Shown here one piece after another: positions 1 through 10,090 of a DNA stretch of 64,000 bases. This stretch comes from Epiperipatus broadwayi (Eukaryota; Onychophora; Udeonychophora; Euonychophora; Peripatidae). A program made the position numbers and the translations under genes. The first letter of the stretch is position 1; every line of letters starts with the position of its first letter. A model generated the notes under the pieces. The model was not told the origin of the DNA. It saw nothing but the letters and a program-made list of their open reading frames with translations, and searched no databases. Location: contig JAQFVV010012405.1 in the NCBI GenBank assembly GCA_028023455.1, positions 3,041,149-3,105,148 of the forward strand, in the 5' to 3' direction.

Positions 1-19
1 TTTCCAAATAATTTTATAT

Positions 20-257
20 TTGTTGTTGTTTATTATAAAAAGTATTCAAACAATTGTAAAGTAAAAAAAAAAATTATTTGTAATAATTTTACATTAATTA
101 TGTTCATATCACTGTAAGGATTTAAATGAGAATTAATTGTTGTTGTTTATTATAAAAAGTATTCAAACAATTGTAAAGTCAAAAAAAAAATAAAAATTAT
201 TTGTAATAATTTTACATTATTTATGTTCATATCATTGTAAGGATTTAAATGAGAATT
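20..257. repeat. Two-copy tandem duplication, unit about 117-121 bp
   Basis: Two head-to-tail copies begin at about 20 and 137. Each starts with TTGTTGTTGTTTATTATAAA, runs through an A-tract and ends in ATTTAAATGAGAATTA. They differ by a few substitutions and by a short insertion in the A-tract of the second copy. This is a local duplication with no coding potential. Confidence 0.9.
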
Positions 258-1269
258 ATATATAAAATATTTGTGAATAAACTTTTCTGTATGTTTTTTG
301 ATTTTGCTTTCAATAAAATCTATTTATGTGGATTTATGAAAAATAAAAATATTTTATATTAACACATCAATACTATTGAGAAAAGTATATATATATGGTT
401 ATATATAGAAATGTACAAAAATATTTCTATAAATAAATTATTTAAAATATTATATAGAAATATTCTTATAATTGTAACACTATTGCCTGCATACATTCTT
501 AAATTATAGATAAAAACAATTTAAATATATTCCTTGTAATATTATTTATATATTTTATATATAAAAAAGAAAAATTATAGACTTAATATATTTTGCCACA
601 TGCATTTACTAATGACTTTTTTTGTGTAAATATTTTTGTTTTCATTATAACTGTTATGCAAAAGCAGCTTTTTAGAAATACAATAGATTCCATCTGTTGA
701 GCCAAAATATAATTAAAATTTTAAATATTTATATGAAAGTATACTTGTAAAATTTGAGTACCTACAGTGATAATCAGGAAATGTGAAAAATAATATTATT
801 ACAAAATGTTTTCATTGTATTATGAAGAAGATTAATAAAATCATACAAATGAATAAATAAACAATTAAGGAAGAAATTAAAAGAAAAAATGAATTAAACA
901 TATTTTAACAATTGAGAAATAATGAAAGTTTTGCTTAGTGAGACTGTAAAAAGTGAAAAAAAAAAAGAAGAAACAAAATAGAGGGTTAGCAAGAAAAAAC
1001 TATAAATTAAAAATAAAAATAAATGCAAGTAATTATTTGATGAATAACTGTAAGTATGTATAATCAAAAGCAGATTTGTCTGTTGTAATGTTATGTTAGT
1101 ACTATAATGTTAATTTATTGAAAAACTTAATTATTATAATGTATTGAACATGTATTTATATTTTTATGTTGCCTTTTTGCCTTTATAATCTATTTGGAAT
1201 GATATATATATATTGATATAGGCACATATAATTTTATCTAAAATTATATTATTAAAATAATCGTTCATA
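258..1269. other. AT-rich non-coding stretch
   Basis: No open frame, repeat family or RNA motif was recognised. Only A/T-rich simple sequence is visible. Confidence 0.6.
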
Positions 1270-2945
1270 AAAGAAAAACATAAAATTAAACGTTGAAGAG
1301 TTTATTACAGTTTGTTTTAGAAAATGATAAGAATCAAATAGTTTTCTAGTGTCAATTTTGAAATAAAAAAGCTACAATTAATTAATCAGAAGGGGAGAGG
1401 GGTGTTTCTTAGAGAAATTAAACTAAGGGTTATAAAAGGAAGTAAAGAGTTTTTATTAGTATTCGTAAAAATATAATTTAAAAAGTTAAAACATACAAAT
1501 CTTTTTTCATTCAAGTTTAATTAAAGAAAAAATAATGTTAAAACTAAATAGTAAATTGTATTAAAAATATATGTGCAAATATATGTGCGATTTGTAAATA
1601 AATAAAATGTATGCGAAATAAAAGAAGATTATCATTAAAAAACACGGCAATGGCTATTAGATATTAATTAATATAAAACAATACGTTTTTGCATGGCTAT
1701 TACTAATTAAGCAATCTTCCAAAACACGTTTATCAAATGATTATCACTGGAATTTTGACAACAGATCTTTGAAGGAGATATTACAATGACAACACGTCGC
1801 AGGTATAAATAGACTTTTTTATCGGACAATAGTCAGTTGACAAATTTATTGAGTGAGTGCAGTTCAGAAATTAATTGAGCAGTTAACAAACAAAATGCAG
1901 TGTTGAGAAGATCTTAGGAACGCACGTTTATCTCCAGCCAGATGTCCTAGAAAACAGCAGATCTGCCCGTGAAATAATGTCAGCTTAACATCTTAGAAAA
2001 TCTCCATCAGTATCTAATTGTCTCCGATAGTAATAATCGTGAAAATCAGGAAACTTAGCAAGGAAACATCCCAGCCAGCTGGTAAGCATTCATAATGGAA
2101 ACATTTTCACAGAAAGCAGCCTCCAAAGAACAAAATTCTACATCTATATTCAAAAGCCTAGGTAAAAACATTTGCTTATTTCATTTATACTGTAATAGCC
2201 ATTGCATTTCATTAATTCGTACGAATCTTTCAAGAGTCTAATTATATGAACTCTATATCATACATAAATGAACTATTGATGTGTGTGATTAAATTTCAAA
2301 TGCTATATAGTCCTTTATTATCATTATTATGTGTGTGCATGAGTTAATATGTGCGTGATCCTTATATCAATATTATTAGTCAAAGTAGATAAATTCCCAG
2401 TGTTCTGTTATGAAAATATTCAAGAATATTTAAACTATTTAGAATGTTAATTTAAAATATGCGTGTGTTTTATTAGAAGTATAAAATGTTTAAATTTAGT
2501 AAATAAATGTTAGTTAATAAATTATCTTTCAAATTAAACTTTATTTGTCGGTCAATTCTTTTTATCAATTCCCTTTTATCAAGTCTTTTAACCACTAATT
2601 AAGTATAATCTATTAGTGATTACAAACAACTGAGCTAGTCTTGGATTTAGGCATTGAGTTAGTGGCCACTGTTCAAAGTGCGTTGTCTATTCTTTTAGTA
2701 TTCTTTTAGAATAAGCAGCTGGCGCCCGTGTTTATACACAAACAAAAAAAAGTGCTTTGAACTTGGTGTTGAACTCAACAGCCGAGAACAGCCGAGAAGA
2801 AGCTATGTCCTGGAAATGTAACGCTAGTTATATACATTATAGCTATTGTTTGGGCATACATACTCTCCGAGTATGTTCTTCTCTGCTTAAGAGACCGGTG
2901 TTTCGAATTCACATATTCGAAAATGGTTCAATATATATATATATT
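1270..2945 (+). repeat. Dispersed LTR-like repeat, copy A
   Basis: A diverged relative lies on the same strand at about 22740-24385. Shared landmarks occur in the same order: a TATA box; the phrase AAATCAGGAAAC..AGCAAGGAA; CCTAGGTAAA; an AATAAA-rich stretch followed by TTGTC(G/T)G; GAGCTAG.CTTGG; an AGTGCTTTG box; CCTGGAAATGT; CTTCTCTGCTT(A/G)AGAG; and an end at TTCAATATATATAT. The layout (core promoter, then a polyadenylation-like signal several hundred bases later) resembles an LTR, but no TG..CA ends or target duplication were found. TGGCGCCCGTG at about 2724 looks like a tRNA-primer site but is not conserved in copy B. Boundaries are approximate. Confidence 0.5.
1804..1837 (+). promoter_or_regulatory. 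TATA box and TCAGT initiator in repeat copy A
   Basis: TATAAA (1804-1809) is followed by TCAGT (1833-1837), placing the TATA start about 31 bases before the initiator A. That is canonical spacing for an arthropod-type RNA polymerase II core promoter. AGTTC at 1861-1865 resembles a downstream promoter element but is one base off the ideal +28 register. Whether it is active is inference. Confidence 0.45.
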
Positions 2946-4720
2946 TGGATTCTTCTCAAAATTAACGTTTATTTATATTATTTTCAATAACTATTATATG
3001 TTACAATTTTTTGAGATATTTTGGAAGATGAAAGTAATTTTAGATATTTTTTTTTTGAAACTTTATTAAACCGAATATATAAATTATATTCCACATGCTG
3101 CCATACATTGTTTCATGCAGTGGTACAGCAAATTCCAGAAGTCAAAGTCCATGCATCACAATGTAATTCTCTCACTTCTGATGATTGAACTTTATATGAA
3201 TATTTATGTAAATTACTAAGCAATTTATTTATTCAACCCCCCCCCATCTTTTTATTTGTATTATTTATCTTTTTAGTTGTCTTCATTCATGTTATAAGAA
3301 TATGAGAGAGAATCGAGATTTTAATGCTTGTTGCATTAGTCAAAATTTCTCTACATCCTATATATATATATATTTATGTTTTGATCATATTCTACAGCTA
3401 TTTTCAAGATCTGTTCCTTTATACATTTATTTACACTTCAGTTTACTTTCAAAAAAAGAAGTGAAACTTTGAAAGTGACTGTAGAATGTCATAAAAATGT
3501 TGATGGAATTATAGAAAATATATAAGAATGTTTTTAAAATTTGATTTTACAATAAACAATATTTATAAAGAAAATGATTATGTGAAATATAATTCATATC
3601 CTGGAATTGGTGGACCAATTTTGAAAGGAAAAAAAAAATTTATTTATTTAATTCAATTGAATATACTAATATATGAGTAATTTAGCGAAGTAGATGAATG
3701 ACAATCTCAAGAGTCTTAGATTCCCAGTTGAGTAAAAAGAAAAAAAAAAATTTTTTTTATTTGAATGAAACTACTGGTTTCTGCTTGAACTTCACATGAA
3801 CTTCTTAGTAACCAATCACAATTTTTCTTTATATATATATATATGTATGAATATAACCAAAGAAATATATAAGTAAAAAATAAAAATAAAAACATTATTT
3901 AGTAAATTGTTTTAATAATATTTTTTGAAAGAAAAAGAAATTAATATAGTGTAGAATATTTTTTAATAGTTTTAAACTTTTATGCTACATAGAAGAAGTT
4001 TAATTTCGCTAATTATTGTGTATTCCCTGTATCTTGTAATATATTAGATATAATGATAAAGATCAAGAATTATAAGTTCCTGCGACATTTCCTAGATAAA
4101 TAAAATAAAAAAGTTAGATTGCTGAATTAAATGGATTTGTTATAGTCAACCTGCCAACTGATTTTTGGATTTCACAATGCCTGAGTAATTGATTATACTA
4201 TTCATATGATAATTGTTTTTTGATTATTACAATAACATTTGCAAAATATAGCCTTTAGTATTTATATGGTTTTGAAAACATTTTTTAATTTCATAATTCA
4301 TTTAAGGAAATATAACATTTACCTTGGCAAGATCTTTATTTGAATTATAATAAATGGAACCAAATATTTATTGCAATATTAGAACCTTTCATTCTGACCT
4401 ACACACATATCCATTCAAAAAATGAAAGGAGGTTGAGTATTACATAAGCAAATTAACAATATAAAGGAATCATTAAGCTTAATATGTGCAAATTGTTTTA
4501 ATAGTATACCAGATAATCTCCAATTACCAAAGACATAGATTAAGTGTCCTCACTTTGTTGATTCTTAATATAGTCTAATGTTAGGCAGAGAATTTAGCAT
4601 TCTTATATTAGTATTCATTATTTTAAAAGTATGTATATTTAAAAATAACATTTAAATATTTTTTATTAATTTAGGAATTAAATAAACCTAATTTTAATTG
4701 TTTTTTTTTATTAATTTCAG
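2946..4720. other. AT-rich non-coding stretch upstream of the SCAPER exon
   Basis: Probably intronic. It holds (TA)n tracts and a C-tract at about 3237-3245, and ends in a polypyrimidine tract and CAG acceptor. No other exon was recognised. Confidence 0.5.
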
Positions 4721-4867
4721 TTATATTGTTAGTGTTGGCATATTTGATAAGTTGAAGCAATATCTAAATCGAATTCGTGGTCCTGTGGAAGATAATCTTC
4801 TAGTTACAGATTTTTTGGTCCATACTATGGGATTTCTAATTGCCATTAGCAAATTCATGACAAACAG
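4721..4867 (+). CDS. SCAPER: Internal exon of SCAPER-like gene
   Basis: A T-rich tract and TTTCAG precede the exon, and GTGAGA follows it. The 147-nt exon is open in one frame: one base completes an upstream codon, 48 codons follow, and two bases remain, so it is phase-symmetric. The peptide contains YIVSVGIFDKL and RIRGPVEDN, followed by a hydrophobic FLVHTMGFLIAI stretch. From memory of the family this matches the C-terminal helical region of SCAPER, where the vertebrate protein has YIV..G.IDKL and QGPVDEN. SCAPER is an ER-associated protein reported to bind cyclin A and linked to ciliary and cell-cycle roles. No neighbouring exon was recognised, so flanking introns are probably several kb long. 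The exon structure is clear; the gene name rests on recalled similarity. Confidence 0.7.
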
Positions 4868-4920
4868 GTGAGATTTTTTTTTTATAAGGTTTTTAATGTT
4901 TTAACTTTGAGTTAATAAAT

Positions 4921-4932
4921 GGGGGGGGGGGG
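4921..4932. repeat. Poly-G tract (12 G)
   Basis: Twelve consecutive G on the plus strand lie about 50 bases after the SCAPER exon donor. Length is likely to vary between individuals or assemblies. Confidence 0.9.
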
Positions 4933-5036
4933 TAACTTTTTGATTATTTTATAACAAGTTGGTAATGCATTAGTGTCATAGCAATTATTTTTATTATATA
5001 TATGAAAAATATTTTTCTGTAATGCAAGATTATAAA

Positions 5037-5110
5037 GTATCATGATGCAGTGGTTAGACTATTCACCCACTGAATTCATAATCTGGATTCAGATTTGAGT
5101 GAGATTCAAT
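5037..5110 (+). mobile_element. tRNA-derived SINE head (tRNA-Met-like)
   Basis: TGATGCAGTGGTTAGAC resembles an A box and D arm. TTCATAATCTG matches the anticodon loop of an elongator tRNA-Met (CAU). A degraded B-box-like AGATTTGAGTGAGATTC follows. It lies in the intron just after the SCAPER exon. No gene-like folding was recovered, so it is probably an old SINE remnant. Confidence 0.4.
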
Positions 5111-7470
5111 ATGTTTTTTTAGTTTTTATGTATTGTTACAATTTTTGTCAATAGTCACCTCATTTAGCTATCATGAAAAGCCATACATAAATGAGTATCT
5201 CATTATTTTTAGCTACAGGATAAAATAAAAAAATAAATGATTAACTGTCACAGTTATGCAGCACTATTCTGTGGATAAGAGGTATCTTTGTGCCAGGTAA
5301 ATTTTAGCACCTTCCCACCATTCTGTGAAATGAAATTTGTAAATTTAAAGACATTTTTTCTCAGGCTTTCACAACAAAAACTTAAAAATATGGTTCAAAC
5401 CATTTAACATGTTCAGTAAATGCCTTAAGTGTTTTATTCATATATTTTTATAAAATAAATTTGGAAAATAAAACAAATATTAAAATAAAATAAATTAATG
5501 TTTTAAAAAATAATTTTTGAAACAATAATTAAATAATATCCTAAAACAAAAATATGTATTTAGTAAATTTCAAATTATTAATTTTTTCCCCCAAAGTTTT
5601 CATATTATTTTTTGGATGATTTTGCGAAATTGCTATTAAAGATAAGGAACATCTGCAAATATGATATTTTTTTAAATATCTAAGTGTAATTTTCATAATT
5701 GAAGAACCATCACCACACACACAATGAAACATTGCACTGCTCCTTTTTTGGATTGACTCTGAGATTATATCAGTAATTCTAATTTACTCACCTGATTATT
5801 AATTTTTTTTATTTACATTTAGAGTATGATTCTGCAGAATGCTTTACTTCTGAGCTTCATCCTACATTGTGAGGAGAAAATAGAGATTCAGGCTTGTCCC
5901 CATTTTTCTTTCTGAACCAATCTTGGGAGATCAATAATTCATTAAAAATAGTTGCTGTTTGTTTCAAAGTCTTTCATGCATAAACTTATTCAAGTTACTT
6001 TTGTCATACCTTTTGAACATTTATTATTTAATTTTGAATATATTTTCTTGCTCTTCTTTAGTACTGTTTATTTCATCATCTTAATTTATTTTTCTATAAT
6101 ATTTCAATATTTATATTTGGGTTTTAATTTGTTTTTGCTTCAGTTTCTATTTTTTTTTAACAACTTTTAATATACATTTTTTATTTATTTCAGGCTTTTT
6201 ACGACTGTTTAGTATGCTTAATTATTACATGTAATTAATCTTGATTTTATTGTTTTTTCTCTTACTTTTTTATTATTTGATTTAATTTGACTTTCATTTG
6301 TAAGTATTCAATAATGAAATTCTTTCAAGAAGAAATTTACTTTTTTTTTTTTGCAATTGATTTCAGTAAATTGTATTTAATAAAGATATTCTGGATTTTT
6401 CAATAAAATGTTGCTAAATTAATTCAAATCTATAAAAATGGATTGTACTTATTCATTGTGGGAATTCAGACATTAGATTTATGTTACCATTTATTTTCTC
6501 TGTTATTATTTTAATCTTAAGTTTGTTTTCTATAAGCTTTATTGACCACATTGAGCTATGCATAGTGAAGTTTAAAAGCTAATTAATATTTGACTATTTA
6601 TTTTATTTCAAGGCTTTTATGATTGTTTTTGTAATATTGGTGCATATCATTGCATTCTTTATTCAAAAAAAATATATATATACTTTTATATAATAATCTT
6701 ACAATTCTGGCATACACTATGTTATTTTACTATGGGCTCTGAGTCCACATAGATCTGAAAAATAATATTTTAATTCCATAAGTTTATGAATAGTATATAA
6801 GAAAAGTGCATTGGCAGTATAAATTGCTGTTCATAATTTATCGTAATGTAAGATTCAAAAAAAGGTTCATGGTTAACTTTTAGATGAGTAAAATAAAAAA
6901 TTCTCACTTCAATTGATTGTTTATAAATATGCATAGTTTCTTACTTGGATGCTCAAATATCACTGATCTCCCAAACAATTAACTGTATGATTAGTTGCAC
7001 AAATGGAATCTATAGAAGTTCTCATCATCTACAGTTCTGAATCTAACCTGATGGAAATTAACCACAAATTATTATCACAAAATGCTGAGTAGTAATATCC
7101 AAATTAATTATGGTACATTGGTATCAAGCAATAATACAAGGAGATAAAGTGAATGTCAATAATCTAAATAATGTTGTATTCTTATGTATGTATGTATGTA
7201 TGTGTATATTGCAACAGGATGAGGATGCAGTGTTTTGATCCAGAGTCATGGAAAATCATCATCAACCCCAGTTTACAAGATATTTTAATTATATTTTATA
7301 GTATTAAAGTAATAAAAATATCATAAAATATATGAGATGTTATATATTATAAGAGATATTGGGATCAAGAGATTTTTGAGAGATCGTTAATGTTAACTCC
7401 TTAGAACAATTATGATTAACTGTACATCTGCCAAGCATTATCAAAAGTATAAGTAATAATAAAAAAAAAT
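5111..7470. other. AT-rich non-coding stretch
   Basis: Nothing convincing was seen. A (TATG)n microsatellite lies at about 7183-7206. Short T-rich open frames such as 5952-6170 are phenylalanine/leucine-rich translations of A/T sequence and are not called. Confidence 0.5.
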
Positions 7471-7765
7471 CATCCATTATTGTAAATGATCATGCAATCA
7501 AATAAATAAATCAACAGTCATTTTGATGACTGGATTAGAAATGGGTCTTTTGTAGACCACACTAACTATTTAGACCTTGTCAGCTTGTGGCAGATTATTG
7601 AAACTATTAATTTGGATGCACCATTTAAGTGCTAATCTATCAGAATACATAAACAGAAAAATCTAAACAATAATGCTGGGATTTTAAAACATGCTGATCA
7701 TCATCAATGCTCTGACCACTTAGTACCATTAATGTACTGGCCAACTATAAACTTAATTTCTATTA
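7471..7765 (-). repeat. Dispersed repeat family R2, copy 1
   Basis: The reverse complement matches 33210-33435. Shared phrases include AAGTT(T/C)ATAGTTGGCCAGTA followed by CATTAATGGTACTA, then TGCATCCAAATTA, then GGTCTAAATAGTT / GGCTAAATAGTT, then TTTC(T/C)AATCCAGTCAT. Similarity is perhaps 75%, with a larger internal insertion in this copy. No coding capacity was recognised. Confidence 0.65.
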
Positions 7766-8889
7766 AGATTCTCCAAAAATATTGTGGATACAAATTTTAT
7801 GCACATTATATTCTGATTTTACACTTAAATAAGCAAAATAAAAGAAGAAAAAAAAAGTTTATTTTTATTTTTTTATTTATATATCACAACACAGGAAAAA
7901 TAAAAATTCATTGCCAATTTATTATCAATTACAACATTTTAATATTAGATTTAGTTTTGCAATTCAGGTTTTCAATAGAAATATGGAAAATTTGATTTAA
8001 AACTCAGTTCAGGAAAGGCAAATTTAAACAGGTTCAAATTTAAATTTTCTTTTTAGAAACTATCCATTTCTTTCACATATAGATATTACTTTTCTTTTTT
8101 CCTTTATAACCTTTATAATGTTATTATTATTTGGTTACTCACATATTGTAAAATAATATTTAATAATGTATGTGAGTTAATTTTTTTTTTTAACCTTTAG
8201 GCAGTTTACATATTTATTTTTCAAGTAATATGCATATGCATGCACACATGTAAATGGCAGTCTGTATATTTATTAGTCAGTTCACGTGAATTTTTATTAG
8301 GTACATTTTTTCTCTCTCTGCATTGTTATAGTATTAGCAATTCAGACTACATCAAATTTGTTATAGCTATAATATTGAAAACACCTAATTGTATGATTCT
8401 TATTTGATATTTTTTTATTGGAAAAATATGGTGATTTGTCTTTTTGTTTATTTATTTATAAATTTCAGCAGTATTAATGTATCTATACACAAGATTATAT
8501 TTTCTCTAAAGGTTTGTAATGATGGCTTTAAGTATTAATTATTTGTTGGACTATTTTTATCATCTAATATTAATATTTTGAACATTATTTCAAATTTCCA
8601 AATGTTAATATTTAACACAATATTTTGAGTTATATTATTTTCCTGTCTTCTTTATGTGTTTCTGGCCTGACCAGTGACAGTACTAGCATGAAAATTGAAT
8701 ATGAATTTTTAGATTCTTGAATATTGTATTTTAAGGTAAAACTCTAGTGAATTGAGCTATTCTGTCAAAGACAAATCTGTAGAAGTTTTATATATTTATC
8801 TTGCTGATTTCTCTACTTTTTTCTTAAAAGCAAAATTAATGGTTTCCAAACATTTTGTACTATCCACACTGGGCTGATTTATGGGGTTA
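7766..8889. other. AT-rich non-coding stretch
   Basis: No feature was recognised beyond simple A/T sequence. Confidence 0.5.
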
Positions 8890-10090
8890 TTTTACATAGT
8901 CATATAAACAGATACTTTAAGTTTTCTTCTTTGTACTTTTTCCTGTCTATCCAGTATTTTGGTATTTGCCAATCAAACATATGGTTATTGGTACAGTCTA
9001 CTATTTTGGATATGTCAGTTTTCTCTTTTTAATTATCAGTTTGTACTTTTTCATTCACTTTTCCATGGGGTGACTGCTCTCCCTAACAAGTATTTTTTTT
9101 ATATTCATATGGTATTCCATAGATGTAGTTTTTGTTTTTTTACCATTTCAAGTTTAGGTTTTGTAGATGTTAGAATTTCTCTTAGTATGTTATAGTCTTT
9201 GGACTGCTATTCTGAGGTTATATTCTCTGCAGATTTTTTTTGTTTGTCTGGTATTCCTGGAATTTATCTATACACTGAAATATCAAAAATAGTTTTTTAA
9301 TTTGATGTTTTTTTTTTTGTTGTCTTTAAAGTTTTCTAAATGATGGTTTATGGATAACTTTTTTTTATGAAAGTTTGTTCTATGTAGTTCTTTTTAAAAT
9401 TATCTGTGTCAGAACAATTTTTTTTTGCTCTGTTTTATGATAGTATAACTCCTTGTTATGTGTTTCTCATGTGATTAAATGTATATGCTAAGTATTTTTC
9501 TCCGTGTGTTGATTTTTTTTTGTAGTCAATAGTTTTGATTTTTTTTTTATGAGGAAGTGTTGTTATAAGAACATCCAAGAATTCCAATTAATGTTCTTTT
9601 TCTGATTCTATTATGGATTTAATTGAAAGGGCTGTGATGTTGGCATGCATCAAGAATGCTTGTAATAGTACTTTACTATATGGCCACATAAATGAATTAT
9701 TGACTTAGTAAAGCCAAACTTTAGTAGTGTTGTGTTTTCAATTTCTTCTATGCAAATATTGCTAATAAGTGATGACAATGGTAATCCCAAAGCCATCCCT
9801 TGATTTTGTTTGAAGAGTTCTGTTTTGTACTGGAAGTACTTTGTTATGTAAAATGTTAATAGGTCCATTATATTATCAATAGGAAGAGTTGTTCTGATTT
9901 GTAAACTGTTATCTTCATTCAATCATTTTCTTTCAGTAGACAATGTTTCATCACATGTTACATTTGTGAAAAAGCTTTCCACATTGAAGCTTACTAATAT
10001 ATCAATTCGTTCTATTTTTATGTTCTTGTTTAATTCTACAAAGTGCTTTGAATCATGACAAAGTATTGTATCTTATATGCCAAAGGAATG
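8890..10090 (-). mobile_element. Penelope-like element (PLE) fragment, RT plus GIY-YIG
   Basis: Read on the minus strand, this is a decayed reverse transcriptase with a C-terminal endonuclease. At the upstream end (about 10080-9940) is HDSKHFVELN followed by LVSFNVESFFTNV, the RT motif A region typical of PLEs; the usual catalytic Asp is Asn here. An in-frame stop follows, then a 90-codon open stretch (9922-9650) containing LFKQNQGMALGLPLSSLISN, the PLE motif B equivalent of MGSPLSP. After a frameshift, EFLDVLI is readable. Around 9220-8900 come NLRIA, ILTSTKPKLEM, a degraded GIY-YIG region and ISKIVDCTNNHMFDW. Many stops and frameshifts show it is dead. PLEs retrotranspose by target-primed reverse transcription using the GIY-YIG nuclease. 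Confidence 0.75.

Noticed and set aside
2757-2990. 77-codon plus-strand frame
   Set aside because: Starts at TTG and lies wholly within repeat copy A; the homologous copy B does not keep the frame.
5952-6170. 72-codon plus-strand frame rich in Phe, Leu and Ile, resembling membrane segments
   Set aside because: Composition is what T-rich DNA gives in any frame; no splice or start context.
9000-9195. Plus-strand hydrophobic frame
   Set aside because: Antisense shadow of the Penelope-like element.
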